Below are positions 26,604 to 34,206 of a DNA stretch of 64,000 nt, piece by piece. Within the stretch, counting starts at the first letter, position 1; every line of letters starts with the position of its first letter. The translations under genes were made by a program, and so were the position numbers. This DNA is from Rhodospirillaceae bacterium (GTDB lineage Bacteria > Pseudomonadota > Alphaproteobacteria > Rhodospirillales > JABJKH01), in contig JABJKH010000088.1 of NCBI GenBank assembly GCA_018660465.1, forward strand, positions 1 to 64,000. The letters run 5' to 3'. Below the pieces are notes generated by a model. That model saw only the letters and a list, made by a program, of their open reading frames with translations, made no database searches and had not been told where the DNA came from.

Positions 26604-27506
26604 CTAATCCGGCCACCGATTATGCAGCCACAACCACTGCGCAGGATTTTGCCTTATCCATTTTTCTAGACGCGCGTTGACGCTGGTCATGATGCGGGCG
26701 ACGTCTTGGGGGCGGTCGTCGGTGGGTTTGTATTCTTCTGGGGGATAGAAGGTGATGCGGAAGGTTGCGCCTTTTAAGCGTTCGACTTGGACGGGGACGA
26801 CGGGGCATTCGTACTTTAGCGCGAACTGTGCCAAGGCGGGGGCGGTCATGGCGTCGCGACCGAAGAAGGGCACGGGGATGCCATCGTTCATTTTTTGGTC
26901 GGCGAGGATTCCCAGATGTGCGCCGTCCTTCAACAGTTTAATGGCGCGGCGCGCTCCCTCGGCCCCTTTGGGCAGCAGTTCGCCTTCGCCGGGTTGGCGG
27001 TGATGATAGAGCTTTTCCACCAGCGGATTATTCGGCGCGCGATAAATAAGATGGATTGGCAGGTCACGGTGAATGACGCCCAAAGCCGCAATTTCCCAAT
27101 TTCCCAAGTGCCCAGCAAAAAAAAGTCCGGGCCTGTCGTCGTCGCGGAGTTTTTCAATATGCTCAGCGCCAATGACTTCCACCGGACTGCCGGTTTGATA
27201 AAATTTCAGCCGGTCGAGATGGGGGAACTCGAAGAGGGTCCGTCCTAAGTTGTCCCACATCTCATAGAGAATTGTCTTTATTTCAGCAGGCGATTTTTCT
27301 GGGAACGCTTTTTCGAGATTTCTTCGTGCTTGCTCGGAAAGCTTTAAGCAGGGGCCTAAGCTGCGGCCCAGCCACCCCCCCAACCCTGAGGCAAAGCCAA
27401 GCGGCATAATGCGGATGAGGCCAAACAAGACGAACGCCAGCACCGCCTGCAAAGGATAAAACAGACGATGACGAAGTGCGCGGTCAAAAGGCGTTCTAGC
27501 GGCCAT
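26604..27506 (-). CDS. Lipid A acyltransferase, LpxL/HtrB family
   Basis: Membrane-anchored secondary acyltransferase adding an acyl chain to (Kdo-)lipid A, 300 residues. N-terminal hydrophobic anchor at about 17-45, catalytic HxxxxE as GHLGNWE (H133, E138), then IYRAPNNPLVE near 165, ILADQKMNDGIPVPFFG near 205 and the C-terminal NPAQWLWLHNRWPD typical of LpxL/LpxM. It overlaps lpxK by 11 bases and is the last gene of the minus-strand lipid A set. LpxL versus LpxM specificity cannot be decided here. Confidence 0.9.
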   Translation of the reverse strand: MAARTPFDRALRHRLFYPLQAVLAFVLFGLIRIMPLGFASGLGGWLGRSLGPCLKLSEQARRNLEKAFPEKSPAEIKTILYEMWDNLGRTLFEFPHLDRLKFYQTGSPVEVIGAEHIEKLRDDDRPGLFFAGHLGNWEIAALGVIHRDLPIHLIYRAPNNPLVEKLYHHRQPGEGELLPKGAEGARRAIKLLKDGAHLGILADQKMNDGIPVPFFGRDAMTAPALAQFALKYECPVVPVQVERLKGATFRITFYPPEEYKPTDDRPQDVARIMTSVNARLEKWIRQNPAQWLWLHNRWPD

Positions 27507-28497
27507 CGAATTCCAATTGGTCGAGAAGCTTATTCACCCCTGCTTCGTCGTCCCATTCGAGGGTGATTGTCAAGACTTTGATCCCGTCTCGAACATTTTC
27601 CGGCACCCGCACAGCGTCTTTTTCTGTTGTCACCAGAACTGCATTTTGTTGGCGTGCGTCGGTCTTTAGAGCTTCTATTTCAGCAGCACTGTAAGGGTGG
27701 TGATCGGCAAAAGGCGTTCGCGCTACGACTGTGCAACCGAGGTCTTCCAAGGTGCGGAAGAATTTTTCTGGCTCGCCAATCCCGGCGAAAGCGTGGACGG
27801 TTTGTCTTTTGAGAGCGTCGGCTTCTGGGCCGGGTTTGATGGTGGCGCGCAGGACCGGCAGGTCGTCGCGGCCGTGCTGGCGGATGCTATCTTCTACGCC
27901 AGCAGAGTCCGCGCCGATCAACACCACCGCATGGGCGCGTCTTAACCCGTCCTTGATAGATTCCCGCAAAGGGCCTGCCGGAATTAGGTGCCCGTTGCCA
28001 AAGCCATAGTTGCCATCGACCACGACCAGGGATAGGTCCTTGGCCAACGCGGGATTTTGGAAGCCGTCGTCCATGATAATTGCTTCAGCATCTGTTGCAG
28101 CCTCGGTTGCCGCTTGGGCACCTAGAACACGATCCTTGGCAATCCAGGTCGGGGCGTGTTTTGCAAGCAACAAAGGTTCGTCGCCGGTTTCTCTGTAATT
28201 GTGGCGGCTGGGGTCGACTTGCATGGGGCCGGTCAGCGTGCCGCCATACCCTCGGCTCAAGGCGTGGGGTTTAATGCCGCGCTGTTTGAGCATGTCGATA
28301 AGTTTTAGAACAACGGGCGTTTTGCCCGCTCCGCCCGCGACTAAATTACCAATACAGATTACGGGCACAGAGGCGCGCCAGGGGACGGAAAAATTATTTC
28401 GAATGCGTCCAAGCAATCCATATATATGCGCTGCGGGGCTGAGCAGAAGGGATGCCACAGACGGACCCGGCCCGCGCCAGAAATTAGGCGCTTGCAT
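27496..28497 (-). CDS. lpxK: Tetraacyldisaccharide 4'-kinase
   Basis: Phosphorylates the 4' position of the lipid A precursor at the inner membrane. 333 residues, normal length. N-terminal membrane-proximal helix (PSVASLLLSPAAHIYGLLG), P-loop-type GNLVAGGAGKTPV near 50-62, SRGYGG near 82, IIMDDGFQNP near 140 and HAFAGIGEPEKFF near 235, all LpxK hallmarks. It overlaps waaA by 14 bases upstream and the acyltransferase by 11 bases downstream, so tight co-translation is likely. Confidence 0.95.
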   Translation of the reverse strand: MQAPNFWRGPGPSVASLLLSPAAHIYGLLGRIRNNFSVPWRASVPVICIGNLVAGGAGKTPVVLKLIDMLKQRGIKPHALSRGYGGTLTGPMQVDPSRHNYRETGDEPLLLAKHAPTWIAKDRVLGAQAATEAATDAEAIIMDDGFQNPALAKDLSLVVVDGNYGFGNGHLIPAGPLRESIKDGLRRAHAVVLIGADSAGVEDSIRQHGRDDLPVLRATIKPGPEADALKRQTVHAFAGIGEPEKFFRTLEDLGCTVVARTPFADHHPYSAAEIEALKTDARQQNAVLVTTEKDAVRVPENVRDGIKVLTITLEWDDEAGVNKLLDQLEFDGR

Positions 28498-29779
28498 CGG
28501 ATTTGTCCTTATCAGAGAGATTGGCCAAGAATGGTTTCAACTCAACCATGACATCGTCCAAGACATGTTCTTCCGCTTCGGCGAAAGATTTGGCTATTGC
28601 GGCGAGGCCCGTAATTTCTTTTTCGTTTGCCAGAAGCCGACCAACGGTTTCAGCTAACGCCGTCGCGTCAGAAACTTCGATGCTGGCCCCTGCTGACCCC
28701 ATACGCCGCACGATATCAGCAAAGTTGGTCATGTGCGGACCATGAACCACAGCGCAATCAAGCCGCATCGCTTCCAAAGGATTTTGCCCGCCCAGCGGGA
28801 CCAGAGATTTCCCCATGAAGGCGACCTTTACAAGGCGGAAAAACAAACCCAACTCGCCCATCGTATCGGCGATATAAATATCTGTCTCTGCGGTCACAGC
28901 ATCTGATTGAGACCGCCTTGCAATACTTAGCTCAGAGGTGGAAAGGGCTTGGGAAATTTCTTCCCCGCGCGTTGCATGTCGGGGAACAACAATGCTTAAC
29001 AGTCCAGGATGGTGTTTTGCGATTTGGGTGTGAACCTTGGAAACAATTTCTTCTTCGCCTTGGTGGGTGCTCGCCGCCAACCATAGGGGCCGGTCTCCCA
29101 ATTCCTTTTTCAATGCAGCTAAATTAGCTTCATCGACAGGCAAAGGCGGGACGGCGAATTTTAGATTTCCCCGGCACTTGGCAACGGGTGCCCCCAATAC
29201 GGTTAGGCGTTCGACATCCGTATTGGTTTGTCCCAGACACAGGGAGAAACCGGACAACAATTTTTTCATGGTTCCAGAAAAGCGCCGCCAGCCTTTGAAG
29301 GAATTTTCCGAAATACGCCCGTTGACGAGGACCATGGGAATGCCACGCCAAGCAGGCTCTCTCACGAGATTGGGCCAGAATTCTGATTCTGCCCAAAGTA
29401 CGAGATCAGGCTGCCAGTGATCCAGAAACCGTCGCACATAGGGCAGGCGATCAACCGGCACAAATTGGTGGATCGTCCCGGCGGGCATCCGATCTTCCAT
29501 CAGCCGTGCCGACGTGACTGTGCCCGTGGTCATTAAGATCGTGGCATCGGTTCTGGCCTGTTGCAGCCGTTCGATCAAGGGCAGCAGGGAGATCGCTTCG
29601 CCCACACTGGCCCCGTGAAGCCAAATCAGCGGACCATCTGGACGGGGAATTTTTGTAATACCCAGGCGTTCTGGAAATCGAACGGGGTCTTCCTTGCCCT
29701 GGGCCTTACGACGTTTTAGGTAAAGCCAAATGACTGGGGATGCCAGTGCCGCTGTCAAATTGTAAAGGCCGAGCATCAT
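28484..29779 (-). CDS. waaA: 3-deoxy-D-manno-octulosonic acid transferase
   Basis: Transfers Kdo from CMP-Kdo to the lipid A precursor. About 431 residues from ATG 29779, which overlaps the upstream stop as ATGA; 16 codons of open frame before it are discarded. N-terminal membrane helix (LYNLTAALASPVIWLYL) followed by the conserved RFPERLG, LIWLHGASVGE with the catalytic Glu, then WAESEFWPNL near 143 and NGRISENSFKGWRRF, and the C-terminal GT-B half with GGQNPLEAMRL. Standard waaA architecture. Whether one or two Kdo are added cannot be told. Confidence 0.95.
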   Translation of the reverse strand: MMLGLYNLTAALASPVIWLYLKRRKAQGKEDPVRFPERLGITKIPRPDGPLIWLHGASVGEAISLLPLIERLQQARTDATILMTTGTVTSARLMEDRMPAGTIHQFVPVDRLPYVRRFLDHWQPDLVLWAESEFWPNLVREPAWRGIPMVLVNGRISENSFKGWRRFSGTMKKLLSGFSLCLGQTNTDVERLTVLGAPVAKCRGNLKFAVPPLPVDEANLAALKKELGDRPLWLAASTHQGEEEIVSKVHTQIAKHHPGLLSIVVPRHATRGEEISQALSTSELSIARRSQSDAVTAETDIYIADTMGELGLFFRLVKVAFMGKSLVPLGGQNPLEAMRLDCAVVHGPHMTNFADIVRRMGSAGASIEVSDATALAETVGRLLANEKEITGLAAIAKSFAEAEEHVLDDVMVELKPFLANLSDKDKSDASA

Positions 29780-30492
29780 GACGGTTGCGCCTCTATGGGG
29801 GCAGGCTCGATGGGTTGTTGCCCACACAGCGCATCGGCCTCATCACAGATGGCATTCAATTCATCTTCGATCTGCAAGCGATATTTTTCAACATCATCAG
29901 GTTCAGCGTCGCGAGGAACGCGAATCGGTTGACCCCAAACAATCGCCCCTTTTGAGAAAGGTCTGGGGACGATGAAGCGATCCCAGGATCCTAAAACTTT
30001 GCGATGCTTAACAGAATAGGTTGCCGGAATAACCGTCGCGTCGGCCAGACGAGCAATGTTGATGACACCGTCAATGGCCCGCATGCGGGGTCCTCTGGGG
30101 CCGTCCGGTGTAATGCCAATACATTCCCCGCTGCGGAAAATTTTTAGCATGTTGCGGATGGCTTCGGCACCGCCTTTATTTGATGAACCAATGATGGAGC
30201 TAACACCAATATATTTTGCGGTGCGGGAAATCAGTTGCCCGTCGCGATGTTGCGAAATCAGCATGTGAATGGGCAGCGGTTGTCGCCAACACTTGTGCAT
30301 CATCAACAAGCGACCGTGCCAGAAACACAGTACAAACGGTTCGCCCTTATCCCAAAACGGGGTCGGAATTTCGCCGCGAATTATTTCCCACCGACACGTG
30401 GCCGCGACCAATCGAATGTATTGTGCCCCCAGCCAACACGCCAAAATTTGAACGGCGGTACTTTGCAGGAGTCGCTTTAGGGGCTTGGCCAT
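29776..30492 (-). CDS. Lysophospholipid acyltransferase family protein (DUF374)
   Basis: 238 residues, typical DUF374 size. N-terminal amphipathic or membrane segment (TAVQILACWLGAQYIRLV), then LISQHRDGQLISRTAKYIGV with the acyltransferase HxxxxD-like HRDGQL, GSSNKGGAEAIRNML, CIGITPDGPRGPRM and the late PFSKGAIVWGQPIRVP. DUF374 proteins sit beside waaA/lpxK in many alphaproteobacteria; the acyl acceptor is not established. Only three bases lie between the ATG and the end of a 270 bp palindromic element, and I see no Shine-Dalgarno sequence, so its expression signals may have been displaced. Confidence 0.88.
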   Translation of the reverse strand: MAKPLKRLLQSTAVQILACWLGAQYIRLVAATCRWEIIRGEIPTPFWDKGEPFVLCFWHGRLLMMHKCWRQPLPIHMLISQHRDGQLISRTAKYIGVSSIIGSSNKGGAEAIRNMLKIFRSGECIGITPDGPRGPRMRAIDGVINIARLADATVIPATYSVKHRKVLGSWDRFIVPRPFSKGAIVWGQPIRVPRDAEPDDVEKYRLQIEDELNAICDEADALCGQQPIEPAPIEAQPS

Positions 30493-30495
30493 GTC

Positions 30496-30765
30496 AGGTC
30501 ATGTGCTCACAAATGGTGTTGACTGTGACGTGTCTATTTTTGTTCTCTGATAAGGCGTTAGGAAGGCGTGATGCTTGCGCATCACAACTGACGACACAAC
30601 GCAGATCAGGGGCAAAAAGAGCCACGCCCTGAAAGGGTCGATTTAGAAGGCGTTTCGATGCGTCAAGAGGTCTCACCGGGGGGTGGCCCCCGCTTTCGGC
30701 CACTTTCCTAACGAAACGCCTTCTAAATCGATCACAGTTCATCACCATTTGTGAGCACATGACCT
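30496..30765 (+). repeat. Nested palindromic element A (270 bp)
   Basis: Outer arms 30496-30518 and 30743-30765 are perfect 23 bp inverted repeats. Arm 1 (30537-30618) pairs stepwise: TTTTTG/CAAAAA, CTGAT/ATCAG, GCGTT/AACGC, ending in the tip hairpin GTGATGC-TTGC-GCATCAC (30568-30585). Arm 2 has a perfect 20 bp stem (30638-30657 with 30712-30731) with an inner GTGGCC/GGCCAC. The right end provides two bases of the stop codon of the msbA-type gene. Element B at 61607 has the same plan. Confidence 0.85.
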
Positions 30766-32551
30766 AAGCCTGAGCGACTTGAGCGTTTTGCTCAGATGCA
30801 GCGTCAGCATCGCTAAATTGCAGCGCATATAGGTGGGCGTAGGCACCATGTTTTGCCATGAGTTCTTGGTGGGTTCCAGACTCAGCCACACGGCCCTGTT
30901 CAAGCACATAAATTATATCAGCATCGACCACAGTCGAAAGTCGATGAGCGATGACCAAGGTCGTCCGTCCTTGCATCAATTCATTCAAGGCTGCTTGGAC
31001 TTGGCGTTCAGATTCTGTATCCAGGGCAGAAGTCGCTTCATCCAGTAGCAAGATTGGCGCGTTCTTCAACATCGCGCGCGCAATGGCCAGGCGTTGGCGT
31101 TGGCCGCCAGATAATTTAACGCCCTGTTCCCCAACAACGGTGTCGTAGCCGGCAGGCAATTCGGTAATAAAATCATGAGCGGCCGCGTTCCGAGCAGCCT
31201 CAATAATTTCCTGCTCGCTGGCACCAGCCCGGCCGTAGGCAATATTCGCGCGGACTGTATCGTCGAACAAAGTAATTTCCTGGCTGACCAGAGCAACAGA
31301 ACCATGTAACGAAGCGAAGGTGACTCCGGTGACGTCTTGGCCATCAATGCTTACGGATCCCGTGCTCACGTCATGGAACCTTGGGATCAAATTAAGAACC
31401 GTGGACTTGCCAGACCCCGAGGGACCAACAAGCGCCACGGTCTTGCCGGGTAATGCCTCGATGGTCACACCGTGGAGGGTCGCCGAATCACTGTTGTAGG
31501 AAAATTCCACATTTTCGAGCCGAACATGACCATTGTCTGCCTTAAGTTCTTTGGCCCCCTCAGGTTCGGTAATTGCCGCTTGGATATCAAGTAGGTCAAA
31601 CGTTCGTTGTGCGCCAGCCAGACCTTCCTGAACACTGGCGTTCAAGTTGGCTAATCGCTTCATCGGCTCATAGGCCAATAGCAATGCAGTGATGAACGAT
31701 ACCAGCGATCCTGAATCCGTCTGTCCTTCAATGACCTGATTGCCACCGAAGACGATGATCGATGCAATCGCGACCCCGCCCAAGGTTTCCATGATCGGGC
31801 TCGACAACAGGCGGGTGCTGGCAGATTTCATATTGAGTCTGAAAATTCGATCAACCAGATCAGCGATCCGATCTTTTTCGTAGTCGATCATATTGTAAGA
31901 TTTAACCACTCGAATTCCCTGGAAAGTTTGTTGCAGCAGGGTGGTGAACAGCCCCATTTCCTCTTGTGTGTTCGCGGTGACTTTTCGCATCCGTCGGCCC
32001 AGGCGAGCAATTGGATAAATGGCAACCGGAAAAATTATGAACGAGACCAGCCCCAACTGCCAATCCTGATAGAACATCACGCCGATCAGTCCAATCAGGG
32101 TCAATGTGTCTTTGCCGAATGCCGTCAGCGCATTGGATACAGCAGTACGCATGGAATTAATATCGACAGTAAACCGAGACATGAGGGCACCGGATTTTTC
32201 GCTGTGGAAAAATGCCAGATCCATTCCAGCCAAGTGGCCGTAAAGACGATTTTGCATGTCAGCGATAATTCTGAGCCCGACGTGGCTCATAATGATGCCC
32301 TGGATATAATTCGCGACACCCTTGATCAGGAAGGTCGCCAAGATTGCGCCACCGACAAGCCACAGCATGTCTTTGTCATGGGCGATCAGGATGTCATTCA
32401 CAACCGGCTCCATCAGCCAGGCGCTCATTGCTGTGGCAGCGGCCATCACCGCCATAAAGACCATGGCAAGCGCGAGCCGTCCTTTGTAGAAGCGGATGGC
32501 CTCACGCCATAGCCGACCCATCAGTGCGACGGTGGAAGTCTGGTTATCCAA
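30764..32551 (-). CDS. msbA: ABC exporter, lipid A flippase MsbA type
   Basis: Half-size exporter, 595 residues: six-helix ABC transmembrane domain (about 20-320) fused to an ATPase domain (about 345-580). Walker A VGPSGSGKST near 385, Q-loop VSQE, signature LSGGQRQRLAIARAML near 490, Walker B PILLLDEATSALD and H-loop AHRLSTV. Placed upstream of the acyltransferase/waaA/lpxK genes, so core-lipid A flipping is the likely role; other multidrug or lipid exporters look similar. The stop codon TAG overlaps the end of palindromic element A. Confidence 0.88.
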   Translation of the reverse strand: MDNQTSTVALMGRLWREAIRFYKGRLALAMVFMAVMAAATAMSAWLMEPVVNDILIAHDKDMLWLVGGAILATFLIKGVANYIQGIIMSHVGLRIIADMQNRLYGHLAGMDLAFFHSEKSGALMSRFTVDINSMRTAVSNALTAFGKDTLTLIGLIGVMFYQDWQLGLVSFIIFPVAIYPIARLGRRMRKVTANTQEEMGLFTTLLQQTFQGIRVVKSYNMIDYEKDRIADLVDRIFRLNMKSASTRLLSSPIMETLGGVAIASIIVFGGNQVIEGQTDSGSLVSFITALLLAYEPMKRLANLNASVQEGLAGAQRTFDLLDIQAAITEPEGAKELKADNGHVRLENVEFSYNSDSATLHGVTIEALPGKTVALVGPSGSGKSTVLNLIPRFHDVSTGSVSIDGQDVTGVTFASLHGSVALVSQEITLFDDTVRANIAYGRAGASEQEIIEAARNAAAHDFITELPAGYDTVVGEQGVKLSGGQRQRLAIARAMLKNAPILLLDEATSALDTESERQVQAALNELMQGRTTLVIAHRLSTVVDADIIYVLEQGRVAESGTHQELMAKHGAYAHLYALQFSDADAASEQNAQVAQA

Positions 32552-32581
32552 GGCGCGCTACCCTTTGTTGCCACGAATGCT

Positions 32582-32627
32582 AATTGTTCGACCTAATCAC
32601 AAGAAAGCCAATTGTTCAGCCTAATCA
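32582..32627 (-). repeat. Two 18-base direct repeats upstream of the msbA-type gene
   Basis: AATTGTTCGACCTAATCA at 32582-32599 and AATTGTTCAGCCTAATCA at 32610-32627 differ at two positions and are offset by 28 bases. They lie in the 81-base gap between pmbA and the msbA-type gene, so they could be a tandem binding site or a local duplication. Confidence 0.55.
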
Positions 32628-32632
32628 ATCGC

Positions 32633-33976
32633 CTATATCCCGGCAACCGTCATGCCTTCAATCAGAAGTGTCGGTGCGTCTGTACCATAGCGGAATTCCA
32701 GGTCATCGGCAGGTGTAATATTGGCGAACATATCCTTTAGCTTGCCGGCAACCGTGACTTCACTGACCGGATAGGTGATTTCTCCATTTTCAATCCAGAA
32801 GCCACTCGCCCCACGGCTGTAATCACCTGTGACCTGATTGACGCCGAAGCCGATCAGTTCGGTGATGTAAAAGCCGGCCTTGATGTTTTCGATGATCGCA
32901 GCAGGGCTTTCACTGCCGGCCTCCAGGTAAAGATTAGACGTCGACGGCGACGGCGGGCCAGAGGTACCACGCGATGCGTGTCCTGTGCTCTCAAGCCCCA
33001 ATTGTCGGGCCGAGCGGAGGTCCATGACCCAGGTCGTCAATCTGCCATTTTCGATAATGTTAACAGGCTTCGTCGCCAGGCCTTCGCCATCAAAGGGTTT
33101 CGACTTCAGCCCCCGCGTGCGTAAGGGGTTATCGATGATGTTGACTGATGTGGGGAAAATTTCCTGGTCCAGACTGTCTTTTAAGAATGTTGTGCCGCGC
33201 GCGACAGCAGTCCCACTAACAGCACCTGCCAAATGACCGACAATGCTACGCGATACCCGAGGGTCATAGACAACTGGGACTTGTCCGGTTTCAACCTTGC
33301 GCGGGTTCAATCGACGGACGGATTTTTCACCGGCAGACCGACCAATCTCTTGCGCCCCCATCATGTCTGTTGCGTAGACCGCGCTGGTGTAATCGTAATC
33401 CCGCTCCATTTCTGTGCCGCTACCGGCGATGACGGAAACGCTGAGGCTGGAGCCGGAACGCGCATAAGCCTGCGCAAAACCGTTTGAGGAGGCCAGTGCG
33501 ACTGAATACTTCCCCCACCCAGCTTCTGCACCTTCGGAATTGGTGACGCCTTCAACAGCCCGGGCAGCATCTTCGGCTTCCTGAGCCCAGGCTTCCATGA
33601 CCCCAGTGTCAGGTTCCAAATCATCACACATATCCAGATCGGGGATTTCTGTGGCCAGTTGTCCTGGGTCAGCAAGACCACAGTAGGGGTCTTCCGGCAC
33701 CGATTTGGCCATTGCCACGACCCGGCTCACCAATTCATCCAAGGCGTTTTCTGATGTATCCGAAGACGAGACGATGGCTTGGCGATTGCCAACAAAGGCC
33801 CGAAGTCCCAAATCAGCACTTTCAGAGCGTTCCAAATTTTCCGGATTTCCAAGTCTGCGGGCCACCGAAAGTGATACCGACTCGACAAAAAGGGCGTCAG
33901 CTGAACTGGCCCCAGCCGCCTTTGCGCGTTCTAACAGGTCGCTTAACAAATCAAGTTTTGAATTTTCGTTGCTCAT
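32633..33976 (-). CDS. pmbA: TldD/PmbA family metalloprotease-associated protein PmbA (TldE)
   Basis: 447 residues, the PmbA/TldE partner of the heterodimeric peptidase that processes microcin precursors and CcdA in E. coli. Family motifs: LGLRAFVGNRQAIVSSS near 65-80, RMNPRK-like RRLNPRKVETGQVPVVYDP near 215-235, GLATKPVNIIENGRLTTWV near 300, and VTGDYSRGASGFWIENGEI near 390. As in PmbA there is no HExxH zinc motif; the catalytic TldD partner is encoded separately at 40646. Transcribed toward the lipid A genes. Confidence 0.92.
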   Translation of the reverse strand: MSNENSKLDLLSDLLERAKAAGASSADALFVESVSLSVARRLGNPENLERSESADLGLRAFVGNRQAIVSSSDTSENALDELVSRVVAMAKSVPEDPYCGLADPGQLATEIPDLDMCDDLEPDTGVMEAWAQEAEDAARAVEGVTNSEGAEAGWGKYSVALASSNGFAQAYARSGSSLSVSVIAGSGTEMERDYDYTSAVYATDMMGAQEIGRSAGEKSVRRLNPRKVETGQVPVVYDPRVSRSIVGHLAGAVSGTAVARGTTFLKDSLDQEIFPTSVNIIDNPLRTRGLKSKPFDGEGLATKPVNIIENGRLTTWVMDLRSARQLGLESTGHASRGTSGPPSPSTSNLYLEAGSESPAAIIENIKAGFYITELIGFGVNQVTGDYSRGASGFWIENGEITYPVSEVTVAGKLKDMFANITPADDLEFRYGTDAPTLLIEGMTVAGI

Positions 33977-34206
33977 TTTAGCCCCAATTTCCCTATAAGT
34001 GTGTTTTTACGGGAAGTCTTCCGGTGAGCCAAGAACCCTTTTTTCATTGCCTTGGCGGCATCAGAGGAATATAGCCACCTAACCAGATGAGATGCGTGAA
34101 AAAGACCCTTTAAATTGGATGGAATTATGCGGTGTAAATTAGAAAATTCTCATATAAGCCAAGGGTTTCAGGCACACTGGTGGGGTCACGAGATAACGAG
34201 GAAATT
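33977..34206. promoter_or_regulatory. Divergent region pmbA / korA
   Basis: 230 bases carrying the promoters of two divergent transcripts. GAGGAAA at about 34199 serves the korA ATG at 34207. No inverted repeat or riboswitch fold stands out. Confidence 0.4.
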
